From contig NZ_JAIVAT010000008.1 of assembly GCF_020172085.1 (NCBI RefSeq), positions 331,172 to 395,171 of the forward strand: a stretch of DNA of 64,000 nt, read 5' to 3'. Origin of the DNA: Rossellomorea aquimaris (lineage in GTDB: Bacteria; Bacillota; Bacilli; Bacillales; Bacillaceae_B). How positions within the stretch are numbered: position 1 is the first letter of the stretch; every line of letters starts with the position of its first letter. Shown here piece after piece: positions 15,614 through 23,797 of the stretch. The position numbers and the translations under genes were made by a program. The notes below the pieces were generated by a model that worked only from the letters and a program-made list of their open reading frames with translations, did not search any database and was not told the origin of the DNA.

Positions 15614-17436
15614 GACCAATCATCCTCTTGTCCGATATCATATGGGAGTGTAAAGACGATCGTGGTGCCTTTTCCTTCCTTACTTGTCGCCCATACATCC
15701 CCACCGTGTGCTGAAATCATTTCTTTCGCAATGGCAAGACCGAGACCGGTACCACCCATCTGTCTCGTTCTCGCTTTGTCGACACGGTAGAAACGTTCAA
15801 AGATTTTTTCAAGATTTTCCTTCGGTATCCCCAACCCTTGATCCGATACGCTGATCTCAATGTAACCATCTTTTTCTTTCACTTTAAACGTAATGGTTCC
15901 ACCTTCTGGGGAATATTTCAATGCGTTGGAAATGATATTATCTAGCACCTGAGTGATTTTATCCTGATCTACTTCTACAAACAACGCCTTGTCCGGCAAA
16001 AAGCGTTGGAAGGTCACATTCATATTTTTCGTCATCTCAAAACGATCTATGATTTTATGGAAAAAGAGAATAAAGTCGATCCAATCTTTATTAAATCGAT
16101 AGTCTTTGCTATCCATTTTGGATAGCTGCAGAAGATCATTGACCAATCTGATCATTCTCTCGGTTTCATTTTGAGTGACGTCTAAGAATTGAGGGGCAAT
16201 GTCTTCATCCTGCCACGCACCTTCTGCAAGGGCCTCCAAATAACTTCTCATGGTCGTCAGAGGCGTTCTAAGCTCATGGGAGACATTGGCCACGAACTCC
16301 CTTCGCTCCAAATCGATTTTCTCTTGCTCCGTAATATCATGCAAAACGGCGATCAGACCGTTCACAAACCCGGTCTCTTTTTGAATGATAGAGAAATTAG
16401 CCCTCAGGATATACGGCTTATCCTTTGTGCTGTAATCTAAAATAATGGATTCCTGCTCGTTGGATAAGTCTTCGAACGTATACTCCTCATCCAATCCCAA
16501 CAGTGAAATAATAGGTTGAGAAACGACTGTTTCACGTGAAACATTCAGCATGCTTGCTGCAGGATCATTGATGAGAATGACCCTTCCTTTTCGATCGGTG
16601 GCGATGACACCATCGGTCATATAGGATAGGACGGATGAAAGCTTCCGGCGCTCGCCTTCTGTCGTTGCCTGCGCTTCCTGAAGTCGCTTAGTCAGATTGT
16701 TAAACGTAATGGCCAACTGACCAATTTCATCATACCCATACACTTTAACTTTTCGGGAGAAATTCCCTTTCGCCATGGCTAATGCCTGTTTTCGCATATC
16801 TGATATCGGCCTGGTGACGGTTTGAGCGAGTAAAACACCAAGGATAGCGGTAATGACCAGTGCAATGATCGTCCCGTTGGTGAAGATTTTATTAATATCG
16901 TTCATTTGGTCATAGACCCTCTCGATTTCCCCAACGATATAAATGGCACCAATGACTTCATTATTTGATTCAATTGGTTTTGCATGGACCCAAATGCGGT
17001 CATGTGTTTGATTATCAACATACGTGTTTTTAGAAGATACCCCCAATGCAAGTACCCTTTTTACATCTTTATCAGACGTCACTCTGTTGACAAGCTTCTG
17101 ATTATTTGGATCCGAAGTCCCGATGATCCGCTTTCGATTATCAATGACCCGGATTTCTGCAATATCTGAGTTCTTACTGCTGTCTTCTAATATTCTTCTA
17201 ATGTCTTCTTCCTGCGTAGGGTCATCTTCTCCACGCTCTTTTACCATTTCTTCCTTGATTGTGTACTCTAATAACTCCACTCGATTGGTAATGGAAGATT
17301 GGAAGTTTTCAACCAACTTCTGCTCAAGCTCCCTCACAAAATAAACCCCGATGATTTGCATGGCAAGGAGAATGAGCAGAACATAGATCAGAACAAATTT
17401 CAAATGGATCGAACGGGTTAAGCCAACTTTCTTCAT
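15610..17436 (-). CDS. walK: WalK (YycG) sensor histidine kinase
   Basis: A 608-residue essential kinase that monitors cell-wall metabolism. Order: TM1 (13-33), extracytoplasmic sensor domain (35-185), TM2 (187-207), HAMP (205-258), PAS (262-370), HisKA with His387 in FVANVSHELRTPL, and a HATPase domain ending near 600 with GLGIPKENLEKIFERF and GTGLGLAIAKE. AGGAG precedes the ATG. A perfect parS site lies inside the PAS-coding segment (codons for NVSRET, 298-303). Confidence 0.97.
   Translation of the reverse strand: MKKVGLTRSIHLKFVLIYVLLILLAMQIIGVYFVRELEQKLVENFQSSITNRVELLEYTIKEEMVKERGEDDPTQEEDIRRILEDSSKNSDIAEIRVIDNRKRIIGTSDPNNQKLVNRVTSDKDVKRVLALGVSSKNTYVDNQTHDRIWVHAKPIESNNEVIGAIYIVGEIERVYDQMNDINKIFTNGTIIALVITAILGVLLAQTVTRPISDMRKQALAMAKGNFSRKVKVYGYDEIGQLAITFNNLTKRLQEAQATTEGERRKLSSVLSYMTDGVIATDRKGRVILINDPAASMLNVSRETVVSQPIISLLGLDEEYTFEDLSNEQESIILDYSTKDKPYILRANFSIIQKETGFVNGLIAVLHDITEQEKIDLERREFVANVSHELRTPLTTMRSYLEALAEGAWQDEDIAPQFLDVTQNETERMIRLVNDLLQLSKMDSKDYRFNKDWIDFILFFHKIIDRFEMTKNMNVTFQRFLPDKALFVEVDQDKITQVLDNIISNALKYSPEGGTITFKVKEKDGYIEISVSDQGLGIPKENLEKIFERFYRVDKARTRQMGGTGLGLAIAKEMISAHGGDVWATSKEGKGTTIVFTLPYDIGQEDDWS
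16528..16543. other. parS site (ParB/Noc-type 16-mer) within walK
   Basis: TGTTTCACGTGAAACA, a perfect palindromic match to the ParB (Spo0J) centromere consensus. Confidence 0.92.
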
Positions 17437-17442
17437 TACATA

Positions 17443-18150
17443 TTACTCCTGTTCAGGATTTCGTAAGTAATAACCTACTCCTCTACGTGTTACGATCCAG
17501 GTAGGGTGACTTGGATTATCTTCAATTTTCTCACGGAGTCGTCTGACCGTTACATCGACAGTACGGACATCACCATAGTAATCATAACCCCAAACGGTTT
17601 GAAGCAAATGTTCACGGGTCATGACTTGTCCAATATGTTTCGCTAAATAGTGCAGAAGCTCGAATTCACGGTGCGTCAGTTCAATCGTTTCTCCACGTTT
17701 AGACACAACGTAGGCATCCGGATGGATCGTTAAGGATCCGACGGTGATTTCATTATTTTCGTCCTCAACATTTTGCTGTGCGCCGTGCTGATGTCGTCTA
17801 AGGTTGGCCTTCACCCTTGCAATCAGTTCCCGTGTACTGAAAGGCTTTGTCACATAATCATCCGCCCCGAGCTCAAGACCCAAGACTTTATCGATTTCCG
17901 AGTCTTTCGCCGTCAACATGATGATCGGCATTTCATATTTCTTCCTGATTTCACGACACACTTCCATCCCATCACGGTTTGGAAGCATAATGTCGAGTAG
18001 TACTAGATCCGGCTTGATTTCTTCCGCCATTTTGACCGCTTCATCTCCGTCATACGCGCAATGAACCTCATAGCCTTCTTTTTTCAAATTAAACTGTAAT
18101 ATATCTGCAATTGGTTTCTCATCGTCAACAACTAATATTTTCTTTTCCAT
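17443..18150 (-). CDS. walR: WalR (YycF) response regulator
   Basis: A 235-residue OmpR-family regulator. The receiver domain carries the acidic pair (VVDDEKP), phospho-acceptor Asp53 ([11 protein letters not shown]), and the Thr and Lys of the switch (LTAKDSE, YVTKPFS). The C-terminal winged helix contains [13 protein letters not shown] and [13 protein letters not shown]. It controls autolysins and wall synthesis. AAAGGAG precedes the ATG. First gene of walRKHIJ. Confidence 0.98.
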   Translation of the reverse strand: MEKKILVVDDEKPIADILQFNLKKEGYEVHCAYDGDEAVKMAEEIKPDLVLLDIMLPNRDGMEVCREIRKKYEMPIIMLTAKDSEIDKVLGLELGADDYVTKPFSTRELIARVKANLRRHQHGAQQNVEDENNEITVGSLTIHPDAYVVSKRGETIELTHREFELLHYLAKHIGQVMTREHLLQTVWGYDYYGDVRTVDVTVRRLREKIEDNPSHPTWIVTRRGVGYYLRNPEQE

Positions 18151-18296
18151 GTCAATTGATCTCCTTTAGAAAAAAGTAATGTATCATATAAAGTTGTGAT
18201 TAGTATAGGATTCTTCCTTTAAATTTATCACTTTCTCCATATTAATTCATCTTTAACTCTATCATACCCTTTATTTCGACTATAATCTAAATATAA

Positions 18297-18340
18297 CAAA
18301 GGGGACTGACAAATTAAATGCTTGTGTCAGTCCCATGTTT
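18297..18340 (-). terminator. Terminator of the M23 peptidase gene
   Basis: A 10-bp stem (18302-18311 with 18325-18334) with a 13-nt loop and a short T-run on the minus strand. It separates the gene from walR. Confidence 0.7.
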
Positions 18341-18356
18341 CAGTGCCTCTATTAAA

Positions 18357-19835
18357 TTACAGAACATCCAGTGGATTAATCAACGATCCGTTTTTATATA
18401 CTTCGATATGCAGGTGAACGCCGGTTGCTTCACCTGTTTCCCCCATGATACCGAGTTTTTGTCCTCTTTCTACCGTTTGACCGGCAGAAACAGAGATCGA
18501 ATCCAGATGAGCATAAATGGTCTTATATCCATTTCCATGATCAATCACTACTTTGTTTCCGTAACCGCCATCGTCCCATCCAGCTGAAACGACTCTTCCA
18601 TTATCTACGGATTTAATCGTCTTATCATTTGGACGTGCAATATCGATTCCTTTATGCATTTTCCCCCATCTTGGCCCTTGCTTAGAGGAAATGTAACCGC
18701 CATTCGTTGGCCACGCAAAGCTTCCGGACCCTCTTGATGGAGTGGCTTTGGTTCCCTTAATGACGATATATTTCACTGGATCTTTTAATTTTTTTTCTTC
18801 TTTTACATTTTTATCGGTTTGAGAACCATTTACCTCTGTTGTTACAAACGTAACGGATTTCTCTCCGTCTTGACCTTCCTGCTTCACTTTCGTATCGCCT
18901 TTATTCATTGAAGAGTCTTCTTCGACTTCTTTTTCATAGGCGATCTTTTCGATTTTATTCGCTTCCTTCTTAACAAGAACATGAACTAGCGGCTCATATA
19001 CAGTAACATTCAATTCCGAACCTATTTTTAGAGCGCCGTCTTCTTTCAAATCTTCATTTAACTCCAGTAATTTCCCCGTCGTCAACGAATGATCTGCAGC
19101 GATCGAACTCAACGCATCGCCTTCCTGGACTTTATACTTTTTCTCTTCCGCTGTTCCTTTTTTAAGAAGTTCTATAGCTTCCTTCGGAGACTTTAACTCC
19201 TCCGGTTTCACTTGTGACTTCTTCATTTCTACATTTTCTTTAAATGAAATATCCAACAAACGGGTTTCATTTTCCTTCAATACGGGTAAAGAAGTGGATG
19301 TAGCATCCTTCTTTCTCTCTTCGTATTCGTTTAGCTCTTTGTCAGAAACATAGGTAAGCTTTAACGATTTAAGTGCTTCTTCAGCCGCCTTTTCATCCTT
19401 CAAATAAGCAACCGTTTTATTATTGACAACCAAAGCATACGCATTCGCTTCGATGGATACGGAACGATTTAAATTTTCAATCACCTGTTGATTATTTGTT
19501 TTCACCGCTTCAAATACATTCTCAGGTATGTACGTTACTTCTTCATTAAAATCTACCTGATAATCACTGTACTCTTTCTGTGCCTTTTCAAGCTTTTCTC
19601 CTAAAACGTCCTTCACTTCTTCCTGACTCGTAACAGCTCCTACATACTCATCACCCATGTAAACATGATAGATGGTTTGCAAATCTTTTTCGGACCCGGC
19701 AGATGCCGAAGCTGAAGAAAACGTTAATGTAGAAAGAGCGAGGGTTGTAATTCCAACTCTTTTTACAAATTGGTTTGATCTATGTCGAATATTAAGTTTT
19801 TCTAAAATGGGTGATAACTTCTTTCCAAAACTCAT
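18357..19835 (-). CDS. Secreted M23 peptidoglycan endopeptidase with LysM and G5 domains
   Basis: 492 residues. A signal peptide ends in SSASASAG (about 28-47). An Ala/Lys/Glu-rich region, a LysM domain (about 234-279), a G5 domain (about 281-362) and a C-terminal M23 zinc peptidase (about 393-485) follow. Zinc and catalytic residues are visible: HKGIDIA (His394, Asp398), YAHL (His442) and HLH (His474, His476). It cleaves peptide cross-links in the cell wall. AGGAGG precedes the ATG. Its place beside walR and the upstream WalR-type boxes suggest it belongs to the Wal regulon. Confidence 0.92.
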   Translation of the reverse strand: MSFGKKLSPILEKLNIRHRSNQFVKRVGITTLALSTLTFSSASASAGSEKDLQTIYHVYMGDEYVGAVTSQEEVKDVLGEKLEKAQKEYSDYQVDFNEEVTYIPENVFEAVKTNNQQVIENLNRSVSIEANAYALVVNNKTVAYLKDEKAAEEALKSLKLTYVSDKELNEYEERKKDATSTSLPVLKENETRLLDISFKENVEMKKSQVKPEELKSPKEAIELLKKGTAEEKKYKVQEGDALSSIAADHSLTTGKLLELNEDLKEDGALKIGSELNVTVYEPLVHVLVKKEANKIEKIAYEKEVEEDSSMNKGDTKVKQEGQDGEKSVTFVTTEVNGSQTDKNVKEEKKLKDPVKYIVIKGTKATPSRGSGSFAWPTNGGYISSKQGPRWGKMHKGIDIARPNDKTIKSVDNGRVVSAGWDDGGYGNKVVIDHGNGYKTIYAHLDSISVSAGQTVERGQKLGIMGETGEATGVHLHIEVYKNGSLINPLDVL

Positions 19836-19971
19836 TGACCTGCCTCCTATAAACTAAAGCAAAAATCCCAGTTAACGGTAGTTCATTAAGCCTAATTTAG
19901 TCAAAATCTATAAAATTCGTACTTTACTAATTTACCATAATTCGACGAAAACCGGGACGCAGAATCGTGAT

Positions 19972-19988
19972 TGTAATACAACTGTATA
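19972..19988 (+). promoter_or_regulatory. Candidate WalR box (one mismatch)
   Basis: TGTAAT-N5-TGTATA, on the strand opposite the M23 gene and about 140 bp upstream of its start, differs from TGTWAH-N5-TGTWAH at one position. Confidence 0.35.
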
Positions 19989-20116
19989 ATTTATCAGAAA
20001 ATATTCACTGGCACTTTAGGCGAAGATCCCTGTCATAATGGGAATTAAGTGGGTCTAAAGATGGATTCTCGATTGAAATAGTGATGGTAGAAATTAGAGG
20101 ATATTTGGCGATTTAT

Positions 20117-20133
20117 GTTACACGAGTGTTACA
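20117..20133 (-). promoter_or_regulatory. WalR box, perfect consensus
   Basis: On the minus strand TGTAAC-ACTCG-TGTAAC fits the WalR consensus TGTWAH-N5-TGTWAH at every fixed position. It lies about 280 bp upstream of the M23 hydrolase in the same orientation and beyond the tRNA terminator. Confidence 0.55.
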
Positions 20134-20142
20134 ACACATAAT

Positions 20143-20183
20143 AAAAAAGTACTACGAGAGTCAAAGTCGTCGCAGTACTTTTT
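20143..20183 (-). terminator. Terminator of the tRNA operon
   Basis: A stem of about 13 bp with one mismatch around AGTACT and TCGT pairings, flanked by A/T-runs at 20143-20149 and 20177-20183. Confidence 0.8.
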
Positions 20184-20189
20184 GTAAGA

Positions 20190-20262
20190 TGGCTCAGGAC
20201 GGAATCGAACCGCCGACACATGGATTTTCAGTCCATTGCTCTACCAACTGAGCTACTGAGCC
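20190..20262 (-). tRNA. tRNA-Phe (GAA)
   Basis: A 73-nt cloverleaf without encoded CCA. Acceptor GGCTCAG/CTGAGCC, anticodon loop CTGAAAA giving GAA, T-arm GGTTCGATTCC. Confidence 0.97.
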
Positions 20263-20310
20263 GTATTTTGTATGTATGTCCACCATCCACCTCATTAAAT
20301 AAATGGAAAA

Positions 20311-20387
20311 TGGCGGTCCGGACGGGACTCGAACCCGCGACCTCCTGCGTGACAGGCAGGCATTCTAACCAACTGAACTACCGGACC
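20311..20387 (-). tRNA. tRNA-Asp (GTC)
   Basis: 77 nt including encoded CCA. Acceptor GGTCCGG/CCGGACC, anticodon loop CTGTCAC giving GTC, T-arm GGGTTCGAGTCCC. Confidence 0.97.
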
Positions 20388-20394
20388 AAAGTTT

Positions 20395-20438
20395 TTTTGC
20401 GTTAGCAAAAATAACTTTCATTATTTGCGTTAGCAAAA
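20395..20438. repeat. Two identical 15-mer hairpin repeats in a tRNA spacer
   Basis: TTTGCGTTAGCAAAA occurs at 20396-20410 and 20424-20438. Each folds as TTTGC-loop-GCAAA. They lie between tRNA-Glu and tRNA-Asp. Confidence 0.65.
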
Positions 20439-20512
20439 TAGGTTTCATATGTATCCTATTTCCGTAAAGTGACATCTGGTAAACCAGCAATCTACCAATA
20501 AGGAAATAAAAA

Positions 20513-20584
20513 TGACCCATACGGGATTCGAACCCGTGTTACCGCCGTGAAAGGGCGGTGTCTTAACCGCTTGACCAATGGGCC
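20513..20584 (-). tRNA. tRNA-Glu (TTC)
   Basis: 72 nt, no encoded CCA. Anticodon loop CTTTCAC giving TTC, T-arm GGGTTCGAATCCC. Confidence 0.97.
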
Positions 20585-20599
20585 ATGTAAAAGAAAAAA

Positions 20600-20675
20600 T
20601 GGTGAGCCATGAAGGACTCGAACCTTCGACCCTCTGATTAAAAGTCAGATGCTCTACCAACTGAGCTAATGGCTC
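20600..20675 (-). tRNA. tRNA-Lys (TTT)
   Basis: 76 nt including encoded CCA. Acceptor GAGCCAT/ATGGCTC, anticodon loop CTTTTAA giving TTT. First tRNA of the Lys-Glu-Asp-Phe cluster. Confidence 0.97.
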
Positions 20676-20690
20676 TCTAAGTATATATAA

Positions 20691-20726
20691 ACACGAAGCG
20701 AAGGCTTGATCAAAGCCTCTTTCGTG
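20691..20726 (-). terminator. Hairpin downstream of the NERD gene
   Basis: CACGAA/TTCGTG and AGGCTT/AAGCCT arms pair across 20691-20726, followed on the minus strand by a T-rich stretch. It probably ends the NERD transcript before the tRNAs. Confidence 0.55.
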
Positions 20727-20828
20727 ACAACGAAATTAATATTATCACAGTATGATTGTCGAGGGCAACAGTTTTTTTGTTTTTTTGTCGAAAATTATTT
20801 CTTGGGGAATAATTTGGACAATAACGGG

Positions 20829-21812
20829 TTAATGGGGGAAATTAATTTCGTCAAAATGGAGGGTATATATCCTTCCCTTATTATCACCATTAGGCTTTGC
20901 ATGGGGAAAGGAACTTCTGATTAGTCTTGTCGCTAGGGGAGGAGAAGTAATGAGAAGGAAATCTCTAAGTTTTCTACTTGTTATCGTATTTCCAAATATT
21001 AAATAGTAATCTTTCAAAGCTTCAATATGACCATTTTTCGACTTTGCATTGCAATTCGAGCAGTGCCAATTTCCATACTCCCTCACCAAGGGAAGATGAT
21101 CACATCTTTCACATTTGACTCCAGGTAAAATATCTTCTTCATTTATTTTATATGCTTGCAGAATAGAAAAATTTAGAGGAGTATCGTGCTTTTTAATCAT
21201 CTTTATAATTTTTCTAAGTTCTTTATCTGTCATCAGACTTTTTTGGAAGTAGTTTTGGAGTTGAGTGATCTTACTGGGGAGTGAGGCGGCGTGGATAACC
21301 CTTTTGTTTAATGCAGCGTTTCCGGCACTGATAATGGTTTGAGGGTGGCTTATAACGACCAATCCGTTTACAGGTATTTTAGGGAGGTTATTTTTGTTCA
21401 ACCATTCTTTTAATTGAATCTCTTGTCTGTTAAGTTGCAGGATTGGATCAGGATAAGCATACTCTACTCCGTTTTTGGTCTGTACAAATTGGTTGAATAC
21501 AGTATCAAAATTTATTGCACCTGCTATATTTTTCACTTCTAAAATTAAAATAAAGTAATTCGTTAAAACAAGGGTATCAATTTGAAAATAACGGCCATTC
21601 ACTTCAAGTCTTATATCGTGGAAAATATAATAATTCTTAGGGGGAAGATAACCTAACTGGTAGTCAATCGCTTTTTCTCCATTGTATCCTGCTTTAATTT
21701 TTGCGAGGTTTTCTTTCATTAGAGGGATTTTAGGGTAGTCTTTTTGCAATCGCCCCATCACTGCGTCCAATTTTAACAGTGTCAGTGGGATTTTACGTTT
21801 ATTAACGTTCAT
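20829..21812 (-). CDS. NERD-domain protein with C-terminal zinc-ribbon-like motif
   Basis: 327 residues. The N-terminal half is a NERD (nuclease-related) domain: GYNGEKAIDYQLGYLP, FHDIRLEVNGRYFQIDTLVL and ILILEVKNIAG, with the Asp and Glu-x-Lys of a restriction-nuclease-like fold. The C-terminal half holds CERC and CSNC (a Cys4 ribbon) before a basic tail. NERD proteins are common in Bacillus and are presumed to process nucleic acid, without an established role. GGAG precedes the ATG. It stands alone, with short-period array 2 directly upstream. Confidence 0.85.
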   Translation of the reverse strand: MNVNKRKIPLTLLKLDAVMGRLQKDYPKIPLMKENLAKIKAGYNGEKAIDYQLGYLPPKNYYIFHDIRLEVNGRYFQIDTLVLTNYFILILEVKNIAGAINFDTVFNQFVQTKNGVEYAYPDPILQLNRQEIQLKEWLNKNNLPKIPVNGLVVISHPQTIISAGNAALNKRVIHAASLPSKITQLQNYFQKSLMTDKELRKIIKMIKKHDTPLNFSILQAYKINEEDILPGVKCERCDHLPLVREYGNWHCSNCNAKSKNGHIEALKDYYLIFGNTITSRKLRDFLLITSPPLATRLIRSSFPHAKPNGDNKGRIYTLHFDEINFPH

Positions 21813-21908
21813 TTCAACACTCCAATCATCATTTTATACCTAAATATACTTCTACTAATAATCAATAAGTCCTGCTTCCCTGTGTAAAATCTCGTTAGAA
21901 AATTATTA

Positions 21909-22030
21909 TTATCGAGTCTTGAACATATATTATCGACTTTCCAATTATATTATCGAGTTCTGGTAATATATTATCGACTTTCGTAATATATTATCGAGTT
22001 CCACCATTATATTATCGACCTATACTCATC
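21909..22030. repeat. Short-period array 2 (TTATCGA[G/C] core, 41-bp composite)
   Basis: TTATCGA starts at 21909, 21930, 21950, 21971, 21991 and 22012. The base after the core alternates strictly G, C, G, C, G, C. G-type units are 21 bp and C-type units 20 bp, so the true repeat is a 41-bp pair present three times (the last partial). Between cores is AT-rich sequence ending in ATTATA or AATATA. Confidence 0.85.
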
Positions 22031-22082
22031 CGTCATTAATCTGATATTTTTGGACCTTCCCATCGCAGCACACTCCATATAA

Positions 22083-22110
22083 AAAAGACCCGCCACCAAA
22101 GCAGCGGATC
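22083..22110 (-). terminator. Terminator of the ATP-grasp/DUF350 operon
   Basis: On the minus strand an imperfect GC-rich stem with G-U pairs is followed by TTTTTT at 22078-22084. Confidence 0.7.
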
Positions 22111-22125
22111 CCTTCCCAATCATTA

Positions 22126-22539
22126 TCAATAAGTCAAACTAGCTGCCACAACCAATCCCACGACAATCGACGCGGAGAACAGGCTGAATCCGATGGCGAT
22201 GTTTCCTTCTTCCACTTTCTTGGCCAAGCTTGTACGTGGCGTCAGGACATATTCGATGATCCAGTAGGCAATGACCTGGGTCACGATTCCGATGAGGCCC
22301 CATAGGAAAGCATCCAGTAGATTAAGGCTGTTTGCCCAGACGGTGTAGATGACGATGGCGAGTCCGATGGCTTTTCCCCATAGTTTCAAGGCGACCGCGA
22401 TGTTGCCTTCTTTGATTAACTTCGCTTCTGAGAACTTAGTGGTGAAGGCGAAGACGGTAATTCCTAGGATCATCAGTCCAAGGCCTGTTCCGACATGTGC
22501 CAGAAAGCTGAGTAAGGCTTCACTTGTTATGATTTGCAT
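22126..22539 (-). CDS. DUF350 membrane protein (YjfL-like)
   Basis: A 137-residue protein with four predicted membrane helices arranged as two DUF350 repeats, each with a short acidic-Gly-Asn motif (LIKEGNIAVAL and VEEGNIAIGF). The family is E. coli YjfL. It is the last gene of a four-gene operon, 15 bases after the ATP-grasp gene. The role is unknown, but DUF350 is repeatedly encoded beside YjfC/YgiC-type ATP-grasp enzymes, so a shared envelope function is likely. Confidence 0.85.
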   Translation of the reverse strand: MQIITSEALLSFLAHVGTGLGLMILGITVFAFTTKFSEAKLIKEGNIAVALKLWGKAIGLAIVIYTVWANSLNLLDAFLWGLIGIVTQVIAYWIIEYVLTPRTSLAKKVEEGNIAIGFSLFSASIVVGLVVAASLTY

Positions 22540-22554
22540 GTGTTTCTCTCCTTT

Positions 22555-23796
22555 TTATATCTCCTGTATTCCGACAGGCAGAAAGTATGATTCGTTATCG
22601 GTGATGGCGTTTCCGGCCCGTATTCCGATGGCGCCTGGATGGCCGTTTATGATGAAGCTTCCCACCATGAAGCTTGCTTCTTTTTCCCCTTCATCGGTTG
22701 TGATGACCGAGACAGGAAGGGGGCAAAACTTTTGGTAGACAGGCAGGGTCAGCTTATAGGTATCATTCTTATCTTCTAACAGCACCTTTCCTGTGGCTTC
22801 CATGATTTTGACGGTATCTCCTTCACGACCGAATGCAGGTTTCTGAACGAAGGTCATCCCGTTTTCCTCGAAATGTTCTGAATCAAGGTAAGTAGGGAGG
22901 AAGTAACGTTCGATCCACTCGTGTTCTTCTCCGGTGAAAAATGCGCTTCCTTCTTCATGCAGACCCCAGATGAGGGCCTGAACCCCTTTTGATTGAAGTA
23001 AAAAGGCGGAGGGAGGATTCAAGACAGCGAGCTTTCTCTCCAATACCATTTGCATCAGTTCCTGACCGACCTTTTCTTTTGTCAGGGGATCCTCATCATC
23101 GACCAGATGCTCGATGGGATAGGTTTGCCGGTATAATACATCGATCCGCTCCCCTCCGGGAGTATACGCCCCATCGTCCCGGATTTGTAGCTGATCCAAG
23201 CTGACATATTCCGAAGGGACTCCGGCAAGCGCCTGAATATATTTCGTTGTCAGGTAATCTTCCTCGTGATCAGAATGGGATGTGAAGACGATTTTTGCTT
23301 CTCCATCCCTTTGAAGGGATTTCCAGGATGATAAGAGACCCCGTTTCAATTCTTTGGCTAATTGTGCTTCCATCCCTGCATTCGGATTCGGACAATTGAA
23401 ATACTGACATACCTTTTCATTTACATGATAGAGTTCCTTGATGAATGTTGGCGTATCGCTATTAAATTCTAATAGTTTTATATCCCCGTCAGATACGACA
23501 AAATCAAATCTCCCGATGATACATTCTTGAGGGACGGGCTTATACCTGATATATGACAAGGATTCCTCAGGATATCCAAGTTCTAATAGGGTATCATCAT
23601 CCAGCTCCCGCAGCAGGTCCGCTGTTTTGTCAAAAATGGCGTACACAAGTTTGGATGCTTCATGAATCTTCAAAGGCGTATCTTTTGATAACAGATGGAT
23701 ATCCAATAAGGCGTATTCCATGTTATATAAATCGTGCCAGAACTCGGGCACATCTTTATAAAAGTTTCTTCTTTTTTCACTGTGCGAGGTTGTCAT
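22555..23796 (-). CDS. Glutathionylspermidine-synthase-like ATP-grasp amidoligase (YjfC/YgiC type)
   Basis: 413 residues. A pre-ATP-grasp N-terminal domain (with QECIIGRFDFVV and LLEFNSDTPTF) precedes the ATP-grasp domain (QKPAFGREGDTVKIME) and a C-terminal FIINGHPGAIGIRAG loop. Members ligate an amine to a carboxylate using ATP; the true substrate of YjfC/YgiC forms is not known, and glutathionylspermidine is not expected in Bacillus. The ATG at 23796 follows GGAGGG. It starts one base downstream of the lipoprotein stop, so the two are translationally linked. Confidence 0.9.
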   Translation of the reverse strand: MTTSHSEKRRNFYKDVPEFWHDLYNMEYALLDIHLLSKDTPLKIHEASKLVYAIFDKTADLLRELDDDTLLELGYPEESLSYIRYKPVPQECIIGRFDFVVSDGDIKLLEFNSDTPTFIKELYHVNEKVCQYFNCPNPNAGMEAQLAKELKRGLLSSWKSLQRDGEAKIVFTSHSDHEEDYLTTKYIQALAGVPSEYVSLDQLQIRDDGAYTPGGERIDVLYRQTYPIEHLVDDEDPLTKEKVGQELMQMVLERKLAVLNPPSAFLLQSKGVQALIWGLHEEGSAFFTGEEHEWIERYFLPTYLDSEHFEENGMTFVQKPAFGREGDTVKIMEATGKVLLEDKNDTYKLTLPVYQKFCPLPVSVITTDEGEKEASFMVGSFIINGHPGAIGIRAGNAITDNESYFLPVGIQEI

Positions 23797-23797
23797 A

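Larger units (their letters stand above)
19836..20189. other. Intergenic region between the M23 gene and tRNA-Phe
   Basis: No gene is seen. It contains the two candidate WalR boxes and the tRNA operon terminator; the M23 promoter must lie here, but I cannot fix its -10/-35. Confidence 0.55.
21813..22125. other. Intergenic region upstream of the NERD gene
   Basis: It holds array 2 (21909-22030) and the terminator of the DUF350 operon; no gene is seen. Confidence 0.6.

Noticed and set aside
21909..22030. Array 2 (and arrays 1 and 3) as CRISPR arrays
   Set aside because: Cores are 7-8 bp with spacers of about 12-13 bp that are themselves similar, far shorter than CRISPR, and there are no cas genes.
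22555..23796. True glutathionylspermidine synthase
   Set aside because: It has only the ATP-grasp synthetase-like part, no amidase domain, and Bacillus is not known to make trypanothione-type thiols; called by fold only.
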